In this document: one piece after another, positions 17,292 through 26,462 of the stretch | Layout of the letters: every line of letters begins with the position of its first letter | How positions within the stretch are numbered: position 1 is the first letter of the stretch | Origin: Sphingobacteriales bacterium | Lineage (GTDB): Bacteria; Bacteroidota; Bacteroidia; Chitinophagales; UBA2359 | DNA: 64,000 bases | Direction: 5' to 3' | NCBI GenBank assembly: GCA_016700115.1 | Contig: CP064999.1 | Location: 2,976,001-3,040,000, forward strand | Program-made: the position numbers and the translations under genes | The notes under the pieces: generated by a model | What the model saw: the letters and a program-made list of their open reading frames with translations, nothing else | What the model was told of the DNA's origin: nothing | Database searches by the model: none

Positions 17292-19388
17292 ATGAAAAAA
17301 TCTCTTTCACCTTTTTTAAAAATAAATCGCTTTTCTGCGATTTTGATGACTGCTTTTTTATGCTTAAGTTCATTAACTTTTGCCCAAACAGGAACGTTCA
17401 ACCGAGTTTATACTTTAATTCAAAACAACTGTGCGTCCTGTCATAGTGGTGTTGCCCCTTCAGGAGGGTTGAACTTAGGTGGAACTGCGAGTCAAGTACA
17501 TACAAATCTTGTGAATGTAACTCCACAAAATAGTGCCGCCGCCGCAAAAGGACAAAAACTGATTATGCCCGGACATCCCTATAAAAGTTTTTTACTCCGT
17601 AAAATCGGCAACGGCTATGTACACGATTTGGATGGAGGTAATCTGGATTTAGAGGAAGGCGCACCTATGCCTTTTTATAGCATACCTCTTCAAAATCAGG
17701 ATATTGAAATCATCAGACAATGGATTTATGCAGGCGCGCCTATCAATGGAACTATTGCTTCAGAAAATTTGGTGGACCAGTATTTTATGGAGGGCGGTTT
17801 TGAGCCTATAGATCGTCCTGCTCCTCCTCCGCCGGATAAAGGTTTTCAAATTCACCTTGGGCCTATTTTTGTCGCTTCTTTAGATGAAAAGGAATATTTG
17901 TTAAAATACAACCCGCAGTTAAGCAGTGCCATCGAAATCAAACGGATGGAAGCCTTTATGAACCAAAGTTCACATCATTTTATCCTTTACAAGTTTAATT
18001 CTACTTCAGCAGCTAATGGCGTTTCAAACGGTCTTAGAGAAGTTTCTTTGTTCGGTGAGAACCCCTTGTTAGGCAGTGGAACGAATTTGGTATCTGTTTG
18101 GCAATATTCTGACGATTTCAGATTGCCTGCCGGCACTGCTTATTTCTGGAATCAAAACACCATTCTCGATCTCAATTACCATATTCCAAACTACAGTGCC
18201 GGACTTGTTTTGCCTTCGGATGTTTATATAAATGTATATACACAACCAACAGGAACAGCAATTAAAGAAATGCAATCTGATTTGTTGATTTTTCAAAACC
18301 CAATTTTCTTTACCATTCCGCCGGGCACTCATGTTTTACAAGAACCTGTTTACAACCCACAGCAATGGAACATCTGGATGTTAAGCTCTCATACTCATAA
18401 ATATGGAGTTGATTTTGATATTTACAGACAGTTAAGCGGAGGACCCGGAGAACAGCTTTTCGAAGGATATTATGACTATCAAAACTGCGGATGCGATTTG
18501 GGATTTTATGACTGGAGTCATCCTCCGGTCAGATATTTTGAACCCATGTACAATTTGCCATCCGGAGTAGGGCTTTATCACAGAGCGACCTATAACAATA
18601 CTGGAAGTTCAGCAGTTTCAGTCGGGCTAACTACAGATAACGAAATGATGATTTCTATCATTCAATATACGACCGGAAGCCCGATCCCTTATGTTGATGT
18701 CAGTGCTTCCAGTTCTGTTTATTGTGTAGATGCTCCGGAAGTTGCACTTGAGTTTGCACCTGCTGATGGCGTTCTTGAAGGTCCCGGTATAACAGGTAAT
18801 GTTTTTGTTCCGGCTGTTGCAGGGATAGGAACTCATACAATTACTTATACCTATGACGATATTACTGCAGAATTTGACATCACGGTAACCGAACCACTTG
18901 GTACAGAAACCATTGTTCAAAATGACAATGTTTTATCAATTCCATCTGATTACCAAACTTATCAGTGGTATATGAATGGAATCCCTGTTGACGGGGCTAA
19001 CTCAAATACTTTTACTCCTTTGGTATCAGGGTCTTATAGCGTTACTTATACACTAAACAGTTGTACTGCCACTTCTGAGACTACTCAGTTTGTTATCAGC
19101 GGAATTACCCCTTCAGAACAAACCGGATTTAATTTCGAAGTTTATCCCAATCCAAGCAATTTCAACAATACTTACCTGACCTATCACTTACACTCTGAAG
19201 CTACAGTAAGTATAGAATTATATGATTTGTCGAGCCGGAAGATAGAAACAGTGTTAAGCCCTGTTTTACAATCTTCAGGAACCTATCAAACACCTTTGAG
19301 TTCATTAAAAAATATCCCAAATGGTGTTTATTTTATAAGAGTTAACATAAACTCGAACAGCATTACTAAAAAAATTGTTAAGCTATAA
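17292..19388 (+). CDS. Secreted cytochrome-like / copper monooxygenase protein with T9SS sorting domain (paralogue)
   Basis: This 698-residue paralogue of the preceding gene has the same order of parts. The signal peptide ends near FAQ. The haem motif is canonical, C47-AS-C50-H51 (CX2CH). The copper ligands are again SHHFILY, NYHIPNYSAG, SHTHKYGVDFD and NDNEMM-like TDNEMM. The type A T9SS domain begins near VYPNPSNFNNTYL and ends GVYFIRVNINSNSITKKIVKL. The copper core is well conserved between the copies, while the N- and C-terminal linkers have diverged, so the pair looks like an old tandem duplication under selection for catalysis. A strong terminator follows. Confidence 0.82.
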   Translation: MKKSLSPFLKINRFSAILMTAFLCLSSLTFAQTGTFNRVYTLIQNNCASCHSGVAPSGGLNLGGTASQVHTNLVNVTPQNSAAAAKGQKLIMPGHPYKSFLLRKIGNGYVHDLDGGNLDLEEGAPMPFYSIPLQNQDIEIIRQWIYAGAPINGTIASENLVDQYFMEGGFEPIDRPAPPPPDKGFQIHLGPIFVASLDEKEYLLKYNPQLSSAIEIKRMEAFMNQSSHHFILYKFNSTSAANGVSNGLREVSLFGENPLLGSGTNLVSVWQYSDDFRLPAGTAYFWNQNTILDLNYHIPNYSAGLVLPSDVYINVYTQPTGTAIKEMQSDLLIFQNPIFFTIPPGTHVLQEPVYNPQQWNIWMLSSHTHKYGVDFDIYRQLSGGPGEQLFEGYYDYQNCGCDLGFYDWSHPPVRYFEPMYNLPSGVGLYHRATYNNTGSSAVSVGLTTDNEMMISIIQYTTGSPIPYVDVSASSSVYCVDAPEVALEFAPADGVLEGPGITGNVFVPAVAGIGTHTITYTYDDITAEFDITVTEPLGTETIVQNDNVLSIPSDYQTYQWYMNGIPVDGANSNTFTPLVSGSYSVTYTLNSCTATSETTQFVISGITPSEQTGFNFEVYPNPSNFNNTYLTYHLHSEATVSIELYDLSSRKIETVLSPVLQSSGTYQTPLSSLKNIPNGVYFIRVNINSNSITKKIVKL

Positions 19389-19415
19389 GCAAAATTTATT
19401 GCTATACTTGGGCAG

Positions 19416-19448
19416 CGGGCAATCTATTCAGGGTTGCCCGTTTTTTTT
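19416..19448 (+). terminator. Rho-independent terminator
   Basis: A CGGGCAA (19416-19422) / TTGCCCG (19434-19440) stem is followed by eight T, 27 bp past the stop codon of the second monooxygenase gene. Confidence 0.85.
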
Positions 19449-19575
19449 GTTCTATCTTCTTTTTGCCCTTAAAATTTTCGTTAAAAAGTCGTAGCATTGC
19501 CCTTATTTTTCTGGTGATTATTCATTTTTCAGGCTTTAGGTTAAATATTCATCACTCTATTTAAAATTATTGTAC

Positions 19576-21111
19576 ATGCACTTTAGATTTACTCCATTTT
19601 TATTGTTGCTATGGTTGAACTTTGAATGTTTATTTGCTCAAACTCCATCTGAGCCAAGCATTGAACAACAATTGGCAGCCTCTCAAAAATTTAATTTTTT
19701 CGCCCTCCCAACTCAAAGCAGTGATTTTATTAGAATGCCCTCCAGAGGTGCCAGCACAGATGTAGATGCAGTTTTTTATAATCTCGCCGGAACTGCTTTT
19801 TTACCTGAAGGGTTTCATATTTCAATTTCTAATCTGGCATTACGTCAGGAAACCTCAATCGAAAGTGATTACAAATATATGAACAGCATTCCGACTAAAT
19901 TTGAGGGGTCGGTCAGCACGCCTGTTTTTCCGGCTTTATATGCTGTTTACCGCCGGAATAAATTATCCATTTCGGTTGGAGTTAATCCGACTGCCGGCGG
20001 TGGAGGTGCAGAGTTTAAAGGTTTGCCCGTTACCGAACGCAATATTGCCGATATTATACCAAACCTGCAAAATATTTTCGGGATGGCACAGGTAGATAGT
20101 CAGTACCGAAACATCAATGCTTACAATGTAGATTTTCGTTCGACCGGTGTTGCTTTTTTTGCCGGTGCTCAAATTGGGGGAGCTTATCGCTTCAATAAAT
20201 ACTTATCGGTTGCGGGAGGTGTTCGTTATGTTTTTGCCCGTATTTCTTCAGAAGGGCATACACGAGATTTAACTATTTTTCCGGATACTTACAACGACTG
20301 GATTAGTCCGGGAGAATATTGCAGATTTTTGACCACAACTGTCAGCCCTCTAAGTGCTGTCATTCTCAATGTTGCTGCCGACCAATTAGATGCCAATACC
20401 GGCAACAGGGAAATTGATGTTGTTCAAACCGGAAATGGTTTTACCCCTATGTTTGGTGTTCATGTTCAGCCTTTTGATGGGTTAGATATTGGCATCAAGT
20501 ATGAATTCAATACGAATGTAGATATCACCACAAAAGTGAATGATGGAAAAGATGGAAGAGTTTTAAGCAATCCGGCAAGTGATCCGCTCTTTATAGACGG
20601 TTCAACTGTCAGGTCAGATTTGCCCGCTATTTTAGCCGGAGGAGTTGCCTATAAAATACTGAATAAAAAACTAACGGTTGCAGCCGGAGGTCGTTATGTG
20701 TTCAGTAAAAAAGCCAATTATAATGGAAGAGAAAAGCTGATTGAAAAGAACTACTATGAAATAGAAACAGCATTAGCGTATCATCTAAATCCCGATTTGA
20801 CGATAAGCGGAGGATATACATTTGGTAACTGGAGTGTGATGCCGGCGTATCAAACCGATGTTGATTTTTGGACCAATAGCCACACTTTAGCAATTGGAGG
20901 GCAATATGCATTTTCTGAAAAAATTGAAATTAACTTAGGAGTTATGAGATCTGTTTTTGCAAAGGAATCTACCTCATATACCCATACACCTGTACCGGCT
21001 CCTGCTCCTTTTCCAAGTGTCGAGACTTCGACATTTACAAATACCTATAAACGGAATGCTCTTCTTTTTGCAATAGGAGTTGACATACATCTGAATCGCA
21101 AAAAGAGTTAA
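19576..21111 (+). CDS. FadL/OmpP1-like outer-membrane transport protein
   Basis: This 511-residue protein has a signal peptide ending CLFAQ. It opens the mature part with SRGASTDVDAVFYNLAGTAFLPEGFHISI, as in FadL/TodX-type channels where an N-terminal hatch precedes a 14-strand barrel. Later strand-rich segments include MFGVHVQPFDGLDIGIKYEF and LTISGGYTFGNWSV. FadL proteins let long-chain fatty acids and other hydrophobic compounds cross the outer membrane; the ligand here is unknown, but an acyltransferase and lipid-type hydrolase are encoded 3-6 kb away. The ATG at 19576 is preferred to a TTG two codons earlier. It is convergent with the phosphorylase gene, 3 bp apart. Confidence 0.8.
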   Translation: MHFRFTPFLLLLWLNFECLFAQTPSEPSIEQQLAASQKFNFFALPTQSSDFIRMPSRGASTDVDAVFYNLAGTAFLPEGFHISISNLALRQETSIESDYKYMNSIPTKFEGSVSTPVFPALYAVYRRNKLSISVGVNPTAGGGGAEFKGLPVTERNIADIIPNLQNIFGMAQVDSQYRNINAYNVDFRSTGVAFFAGAQIGGAYRFNKYLSVAGGVRYVFARISSEGHTRDLTIFPDTYNDWISPGEYCRFLTTTVSPLSAVILNVAADQLDANTGNREIDVVQTGNGFTPMFGVHVQPFDGLDIGIKYEFNTNVDITTKVNDGKDGRVLSNPASDPLFIDGSTVRSDLPAILAGGVAYKILNKKLTVAAGGRYVFSKKANYNGREKLIEKNYYEIETALAYHLNPDLTISGGYTFGNWSVMPAYQTDVDFWTNSHTLAIGGQYAFSEKIEINLGVMRSVFAKESTSYTHTPVPAPAPFPSVETSTFTNTYKRNALLFAIGVDIHLNRKKS

Positions 21112-21114
21112 ATT

Positions 21115-21972
21115 TCACAAAGCAGCGATTTTGGGTAACATAGCTGTTATTAAAGACGAAACGGCTTTGGAAGGATTGCTGCTAAACCGGCCTGTTGCAC
21201 GATTTGCTAAAATTACGTTGACAGAAAGTGCTTGATGTCCGAGAAGACGGGAAAGCCCATAAATTGCTGCTGTTTCCATCTCAAAGTTAGTAACCCGATA
21301 TCCTTGATGGTTAAACGCCTGCAAACGGGTTAAAATATCATTTATAGCAGGTTGCAGCCTTAATTGTCTTCCCTGAGGGCCATAAAACCCACCACAGGTT
21401 GCTGTGATTCCGCTAATCATCCCGTTACCAATTTTATCGAGCAACAAGCTACTGCCCTCGGTAAGATACGGGTGAACATCAGGGTTCAATAAAGGTAAAG
21501 CGTTAATGATTGCGGTTTCTTTTTTATTATTCGACAACTGATAGTAATGCAACAAACCTTCTAACCCTAAACCGTGGGTTGAAACAACAAAACTATCCAC
21601 AGCAATTTCGGGATGCAAAGCACCTGATGTGCCCAGTCTTACAATGGTTAAAGGGGTAAGATTTGGTTTGATGATTCGGGTTTTTAAATCAATATTGACC
21701 AAAGCATCTAACTCGTTTAAAACAATATCAATATTATCGGTTCCTATTCCTGTTGAAATTACAGTCAGTCTTTTATTGCCAATTCTTCCGGTATGAGTGA
21801 TAAATTCCCGTTTTTGAATACGGAATTCAATGGCATCAAAATATTTTGAAACCATCTCAACTCTGTCCGGATCACCAACGGTAATGATTACAGGGGCAAT
21901 TTGTTCAGGGTGTAAATGAAGGTGGTAAATACTACCGTCATCGTTTAAAACTAACTCTGAGTTGGATATCAT
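21115..21972 (-). CDS. Nucleoside phosphorylase (uridine phosphorylase-like)
   Basis: This 285-residue NP-I family protein shows the phosphate-binding start VITVGDPDRVEMVSKYFD, the segment VISTGIGTDNIDIVLNELDAL, RLGTSGALHPEI and the ribose-binding glutamate block TNFEMETAAIYGLSRLLGH. These fit uridine/purine phosphorylases that split nucleosides with phosphate for salvage. The DeoD/Udp distinction cannot be settled by eye, though similarity to Udp is stronger. It precedes no obvious partner and is 37 bp from aroK on the same strand, so transcription may be shared. Confidence 0.88.
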   Translation of the reverse strand: MISNSELVLNDDGSIYHLHLHPEQIAPVIITVGDPDRVEMVSKYFDAIEFRIQKREFITHTGRIGNKRLTVISTGIGTDNIDIVLNELDALVNIDLKTRIIKPNLTPLTIVRLGTSGALHPEIAVDSFVVSTHGLGLEGLLHYYQLSNNKKETAIINALPLLNPDVHPYLTEGSSLLLDKIGNGMISGITATCGGFYGPQGRQLRLQPAINDILTRLQAFNHQGYRVTNFEMETAAIYGLSRLLGHQALSVNVILANRATGRFSSNPSKAVSSLITAMLPKIAAL

Positions 21973-22009
21973 AACCGGTCAATTAAATTTAAAATAGAAG
22001 TTTTCCGGG

Positions 22010-22591
22010 TTATTGATCTTTGCTGTAAATGCGCTCAATTAAAACTTTTAAATCCTGAGCAACAGAAAACACCTCTTTCTTTTTACAATATACAATGTAG
22101 TCTGCCTGATCATAGTAATAATGACGCATCACTAACTGGTTTTCGACATAAGTCAGCAGTTGCTTCTTTTTGTTAAATCCTGCAATAAGCGGGCGATGTG
22201 CCATCAAAACGAACAATCTGTTTGTCAAAACATGAGGTGGTGTGTGCAACATGATTGTAGTACCTTGTTCTTTCATCCATTTCATGTTCAGATGAAAGCA
22301 TGGGGTTCCGCCTCCTGTAGCAATGATAATATTACCGCTTGGGATTACACCATTTCGCAGGCAAACAGCTTCAATTTCTCTGAAATAACCTTCCCCATGT
22401 TCTCTGAATATTTCAGAAACAGAGCGTCCTTCAGCTTGTTCAACTAAAGTATCTGTATCCACAAACTGATAACCAAGCATACTTGCCAGCAATCTTCCCA
22501 CAGATGTTTTACCTGCACCCATAAACCCGACTAAAAAAATACGGTTTCCATGAGCAGGTTTTTCTTTTTTCTTGTTCGTGCTTTTATCCAT
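22010..22591 (-). CDS. aroK: Shikimate kinase
   Basis: This 193-residue P-loop kinase phosphorylates shikimate in the aromatic amino acid pathway. The Walker A is GFMGAGKTS (22-30), followed by the shikimate-binding VDTDTLVEQAEGRSVSEIF, the FREIEA block and ATGGGTP, and the lid arginine region in MAHRPLIAG. The N-terminal 15 residues are a Lys-rich extension. No other aro gene is nearby. It lies between the permease gene (13 bp away) and the phosphorylase gene in one leftward cluster. Confidence 0.94.
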   Translation of the reverse strand: MDKSTNKKKEKPAHGNRIFLVGFMGAGKTSVGRLLASMLGYQFVDTDTLVEQAEGRSVSEIFREHGEGYFREIEAVCLRNGVIPSGNIIIATGGGTPCFHLNMKWMKEQGTTIMLHTPPHVLTNRLFVLMAHRPLIAGFNKKKQLLTYVENQLVMRHYYYDQADYIVYCKKKEVFSVAQDLKVLIERIYSKDQ

Positions 22592-22604
22592 TTGATAGCC
22601 TTAT

Positions 22605-23657
22605 CTATTTATACGAAATTCGGGGGTCTAACAAACCATAAAGTATGTCCACCAAAATATTGATAGCCACAAACAGCGAAGCTGTAAATAAAACTGCACC
22701 CATAGCAACAGGAAAATCGAGATTGTTAAGCGCATTGATGGTTAAATACCCTAACCCCTTATAATCAAATATGATTTCAACAAAATAAGCTCCTGCTAAA
22801 AGCCCTGCCAACCAACCTGAAATTGCTGTGATAACCGGATTAAGTGCATTTCGCAAAGCGTGTTTAAAAACTATTTTATACTTGCTCAACCCTTTTGCCT
22901 GAGCAGTTCTTATATAATCCTGAGACAATACATCGAGCATACTGCTTCGAGTTAGTTGCACGATGATTGAAACCGGCCGAACGCCTAAAGCCAATGCCGG
23001 TAAAATCAGATTTTTTAATTGAAGGACTTCTTCTCCAAAATCATTGATCACGTACAACCCACCGGTGTAGTTTAATCCGGTTATATCACCTAACCAATAG
23101 CCAAAAATTAATGCCAGAATTATTCCTGAAAAATAAGAGGGTTGTGAAATACCTAAAATAGAGCTGACTAAAATGCTGTTATCAATCCAACTAAATTGAT
23201 TAATAGCGGCAATAACCCCCAACACTATCCCAACTATAGTGGCAAACAACATGGCTGTCAGGGCAAGTATTACGGTTTTGGGTAAAGCCTCCATCAGCAT
23301 GGTCATTACCGGACGCTTTGTCTGATAGGAACGGCGCAAATAGGGTGCTTTCAACACCACCACTTTTTCTCCGATGGGGATTAGTTCCAAATACCCGTAT
23401 TTTTCTTTGTTTTTAAGATTTTTCTCGTGTATTGAAAATGGCAAGACATCATTCAGATACATCACAAACTGAACAGCACGGGGTTTATCCAACCCAAGTT
23501 CGCGGTTAACTGCTTCGATAGTTTCAACATCCGCCCTTTGCCCAAGTGTTAGACGTGCAGGGTCGCCCAAACCGTTAAATAACCAAAAAACGATAAAGAC
23601 AACACCCAATAAAACAAGGAGACCATACAGGAAGCGTTTGATGATGTAGTTTAACAT
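22605..23657 (-). CDS. ABC transporter permease, DppB/OppB type
   Basis: This 350-residue inner-membrane protein has six predicted segments and the typical N-terminus YIIKRFLYGLLVLLGVVFIVFWLF. It carries the cytoplasmic EAA loop that docks on the ATPase (DYIRTAQAKGLSKYKIVFKHALRNALNPVIT), characteristic of the first permease of peptide/nickel importers. A roughly 40-residue periplasmic insertion lies between the first two segments. The usual partners (second permease, ATPases, binding protein) are not next to it here, so this subunit gene is separated from the rest of its operon, as often seen in Bacteroidota. Confidence 0.9.
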   Translation of the reverse strand: MLNYIIKRFLYGLLVLLGVVFIVFWLFNGLGDPARLTLGQRADVETIEAVNRELGLDKPRAVQFVMYLNDVLPFSIHEKNLKNKEKYGYLELIPIGEKVVVLKAPYLRRSYQTKRPVMTMLMEALPKTVILALTAMLFATIVGIVLGVIAAINQFSWIDNSILVSSILGISQPSYFSGIILALIFGYWLGDITGLNYTGGLYVINDFGEEVLQLKNLILPALALGVRPVSIIVQLTRSSMLDVLSQDYIRTAQAKGLSKYKIVFKHALRNALNPVITAISGWLAGLLAGAYFVEIIFDYKGLGYLTINALNNLDFPVAMGAVLFTASLFVAINILVDILYGLLDPRISYK

Positions 23658-24098
23658 ACCTGAATTTGTTAAAAATAAGAAGCGTCAGGGGGCAATTTTA
23701 GATGTCCGTAAAAAATTTCTCTCAAGTTCTTCAATCGCAAAGTTGCAAAAAATCCAATTTATTTAAGGCTTTTTTTTAAATATTTACCAGTATTTATCTG
23801 CTGTCTGTTTCAGAATTTTCAACTATTCGAGTCATAGAATTTCCGGATTTATAATTCTTCTAAAAATGTCTTTTGTTTTTTTGTGTCCAAATGATCTTGA
23901 TTTGATTATTTTTTAAAAGTGAAGCTGATAAGCTGAATTTAATCATCCAAGAATTTACTATTATACTTTACCTAAGTGTACAACTGTTTGAGAAACAGGG
24001 TTTGTTATCCTGTTGTTACTTCATAGTTTTTTATCTATCTTTGTACAGTAAAAAAAGGCAAATTTGTTTTAGATCCTTAAATCCATGATACCCGTCTA
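23658..24098. other. Divergent intergenic region (441 bp)
   Basis: AT-rich spacer between the leftward permease gene and the rightward acyltransferase gene. The right end holds a well-formed promoter at 24013-24043. A TTCAACTATTCGA word at about 23818 recurs at about 59439. No reading frame or stable hairpin was found in the rest. Confidence 0.5.
24013..24043 (+). promoter_or_regulatory. Promoter for the WS/DGAT gene (TTG, 20 bp, TATCTTTG)
   Basis: A TTG at 24013-24015 and TATCTTTG at 24036-24043 are separated by 20 bp, a close fit to the Bacteroidota -33/-7 pattern. The start codon is 55 bp downstream. It probably drives the acyltransferase, the hydrolase and perhaps murF-alr. Confidence 0.6.
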
Positions 24099-25553
24099 AT
24101 GAAACAACTCAGTACTTTAGATGCAACTTTCTATTATTTGGAATCGCATAGAACTCCGATGCATGTTGGCGGCGTATATGTTTTTGAAAATCCGGCTCCC
24201 GATAAAAAATTTGATTTTCAAAATTTGAAGCAATATATCGGTTCGCGGCTATTGAAATTTCCGGTTTTCAGACAAAGATTAGTGGAAGTGCCGTTGGATT
24301 TAGGTCATCCATATTGGTTTGATGATCCTGATTTTGAACTCGAATTTCATATCTCCCATGTTGCTTTACCACAACCTGCCGATACTGTTGAATTGCTTCA
24401 ATTGGCTTCGAGGTTTTTCAGCCGTCCACTTGACAGGCAACGGGCACTTTGGGAGGTTTTGGTGGTTGAAGGTTTGCAATTAGATCAGGAAACCAATAAT
24501 GCCTTTGCCATTATCAGCAAAGTTCATCATGCTGCCATAGATGGCAAATCGGGAGTGGCAATTATGGAACTCTTATTTAATTCACATGCTGATCAGGAAG
24601 TAATTCTTCACCTTCCTCCTCATAAAGCAGATAGAATTCCTACGAATATAGAATTATTAATCCGGAATTCGGGAGAGGCTATTTCTACTCCCTTTAAAGT
24701 GGCGCAACTCATTGGGAAAACAATTGAAAGTCTGTTTAAAAACAATGCAGACAAAAAAATTGCTGCGGTACAGGGAAAAGCACCTCCGGCACCTTTCACC
24801 GCACCCCGAACTTTATTTAATGTGCCGGTTACGCCACACCGTATAGTTGCAGGAGTTGAACTTGAACTCAACCGCATCAAAAACATCAAAAACAAAGTGC
24901 CGGGAACTACTGTCAATGATGTTATTTTAGCGGTTTGTTCAGGGGCGTTAAGACATTACCTTTTAGAGAAAAATGACCTGCCCCAGAAATCACTGATAGC
25001 AATGGCACCGGTTTCGATAAGAGATGAAAGAAATGAAAACGCTATTGGTAATCATATTTCGGCGATGTTAGTTTCGCTTTCTACCGATATAGCTTCCCCG
25101 CTTCAACGTTTAAAGGCGATAAACAAAAGTACCGTTGGGTCTAAAGTTCACCAGAAAGCGGTTAAAGCCGAGAAGTTGATGGATTATATACCTTCGCAGT
25201 TAGATGCACTTGCTGCCAGGTTATATACACGAATGAAAATAGGGGAGCTTCATAAACCTGTGTTTAACCTGGTAATTACCAATGTGCCCGGTCCTTCCAG
25301 ACACATGTATATGAACGGGTCGAGAATGTTGAAAAATCTTGCAATTGCCCCTCTGATTGATGGACTTGGTCTGATTATTACTGTGTTCAGTTATGCAGGA
25401 AACGTTTCTATCGGATTGACTTCGTGTCGTGAAATTATGCCCGATATCAAACATTTTGCCGGAATGTTTCTTACATCCCTTTCAGAACTTGAAAACGAAG
25501 TGGCTGAACAAAATCATGTGATACCGGATGTCAAATCAGGACAGCCAAATTAG
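24099..25553 (+). CDS. Wax ester synthase / diacylglycerol acyltransferase (WS/DGAT)
   Basis: This 484-residue member of the bacterial bifunctional WS/DGAT family joins acyl-CoA to a fatty alcohol or diacylglycerol. The catalytic HHxxxDG motif is intact at 143-149 (VHHAAIDGKSG). The N-terminus LSTLDATFYYLESHRTPMHVGGVYVF, the PFxxPRT-like segment APRTLFNVPVTPHR and the C-terminal FNLVITNVPGP are all family hallmarks. The gene starts a rightward cluster with an alpha/beta hydrolase 81 bp downstream. Neutral-lipid storage or wax synthesis is the likely role; the acceptor alcohol cannot be predicted. Confidence 0.92.
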   Translation: MKQLSTLDATFYYLESHRTPMHVGGVYVFENPAPDKKFDFQNLKQYIGSRLLKFPVFRQRLVEVPLDLGHPYWFDDPDFELEFHISHVALPQPADTVELLQLASRFFSRPLDRQRALWEVLVVEGLQLDQETNNAFAIISKVHHAAIDGKSGVAIMELLFNSHADQEVILHLPPHKADRIPTNIELLIRNSGEAISTPFKVAQLIGKTIESLFKNNADKKIAAVQGKAPPAPFTAPRTLFNVPVTPHRIVAGVELELNRIKNIKNKVPGTTVNDVILAVCSGALRHYLLEKNDLPQKSLIAMAPVSIRDERNENAIGNHISAMLVSLSTDIASPLQRLKAINKSTVGSKVHQKAVKAEKLMDYIPSQLDALAARLYTRMKIGELHKPVFNLVITNVPGPSRHMYMNGSRMLKNLAIAPLIDGLGLIITVFSYAGNVSIGLTSCREIMPDIKHFAGMFLTSLSELENEVAEQNHVIPDVKSGQPN

Positions 25554-25634
25554 AGGCTTCGTTTCTGAAAAATAAAAATTCTAAATTGACTAACAACACA
25601 TTTTCATAACCATTTGCAATTACCCTCAAACATA

Positions 25635-26426
25635 ATGTTTCAAACCATAAAAAACGTGCTCAGACAGGACGAGCATAGAATTGAAAAACCTTCGCCACTG
25701 ATGATGCTTTCTGAAGTGCGCACAATTTTTGAGTTGGGGATGTTTGTTGCGGCTTATCCTTTTTTAAGACTTTCACCCCCAAAAGGAGATGGACATCCTG
25801 TAATGGTTCTTCCCGGATTCATGACCGGAGATATTACTACCATTCCTTTGCGACATTTTCTGAACAGCATTAACTATCAGGCTTACCCATGGAATATGGG
25901 GCCAAATCTTGCCGACCAACAAGTAGAAATGCCATTGATGAAACGTGTTATCAGGCTGGCAAAACGACATCACCAAAAAGTGTCGCTGATTGGCTGGAGT
26001 TTGGGTGGAGTTTATGCCCGCGAAATTGCAAGAGTTATTCCTGATTATGTAAGACAGGTCATTACACTTGCATCACCGTTTGGAGGGATTGACAAACCAA
26101 ACAATGCAGTCTGGATTTATCAACTTATAAAAGGAGTTGCTGCAAAATCAGATATCACGCCAGATTTGCTCGATAGAATAAAACGGCCTGTCCCTGTGCC
26201 AACAACGGCCATTTATAGCAAATATGACGGGATTGTTTCGTGGCAACATTGTATGGAACAACAAGAAACAGACATTACTCAAAATATTGAGGTGGAATGT
26301 AGCCATGCCGGATTTGGTCATCATCCCGCTGTTTTACACTGCATTTCTGAAATTTTAGCCCAGCCGGTCAACAACTGGCAAAAGTTTGATAAAACAGACG
26401 GTTGGCGCAAACATTTCTACAAATAA
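25635..26426 (+). CDS. Alpha/beta hydrolase (lipase/acyltransferase-like)
   Basis: This 263-residue protein shows VMVLPGFMTGD (oxyanion region), the nucleophile elbow GWSLGG with serine about 122, LASPFGGIDKP and a late aspartate/histidine pair (SKYDGIVSW, HAGFGHHPAV) that completes a triad. It resembles esterase/lipase proteins encoded beside WS/DGAT genes. The ATG at 25635 is preferred to a TTG seven codons upstream. It lies between the acyltransferase gene and murF-alr in one direction, so a role in storage-lipid turnover is inferred from context only. Confidence 0.8.
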   Translation: MFQTIKNVLRQDEHRIEKPSPLMMLSEVRTIFELGMFVAAYPFLRLSPPKGDGHPVMVLPGFMTGDITTIPLRHFLNSINYQAYPWNMGPNLADQQVEMPLMKRVIRLAKRHHQKVSLIGWSLGGVYAREIARVIPDYVRQVITLASPFGGIDKPNNAVWIYQLIKGVAAKSDITPDLLDRIKRPVPVPTTAIYSKYDGIVSWQHCMEQQETDITQNIEVECSHAGFGHHPAVLHCISEILAQPVNNWQKFDKTDGWRKHFYK

Positions 26427-26462
26427 CTACCTACTTCTCACGATTTACGAGATTTTTGTTCC

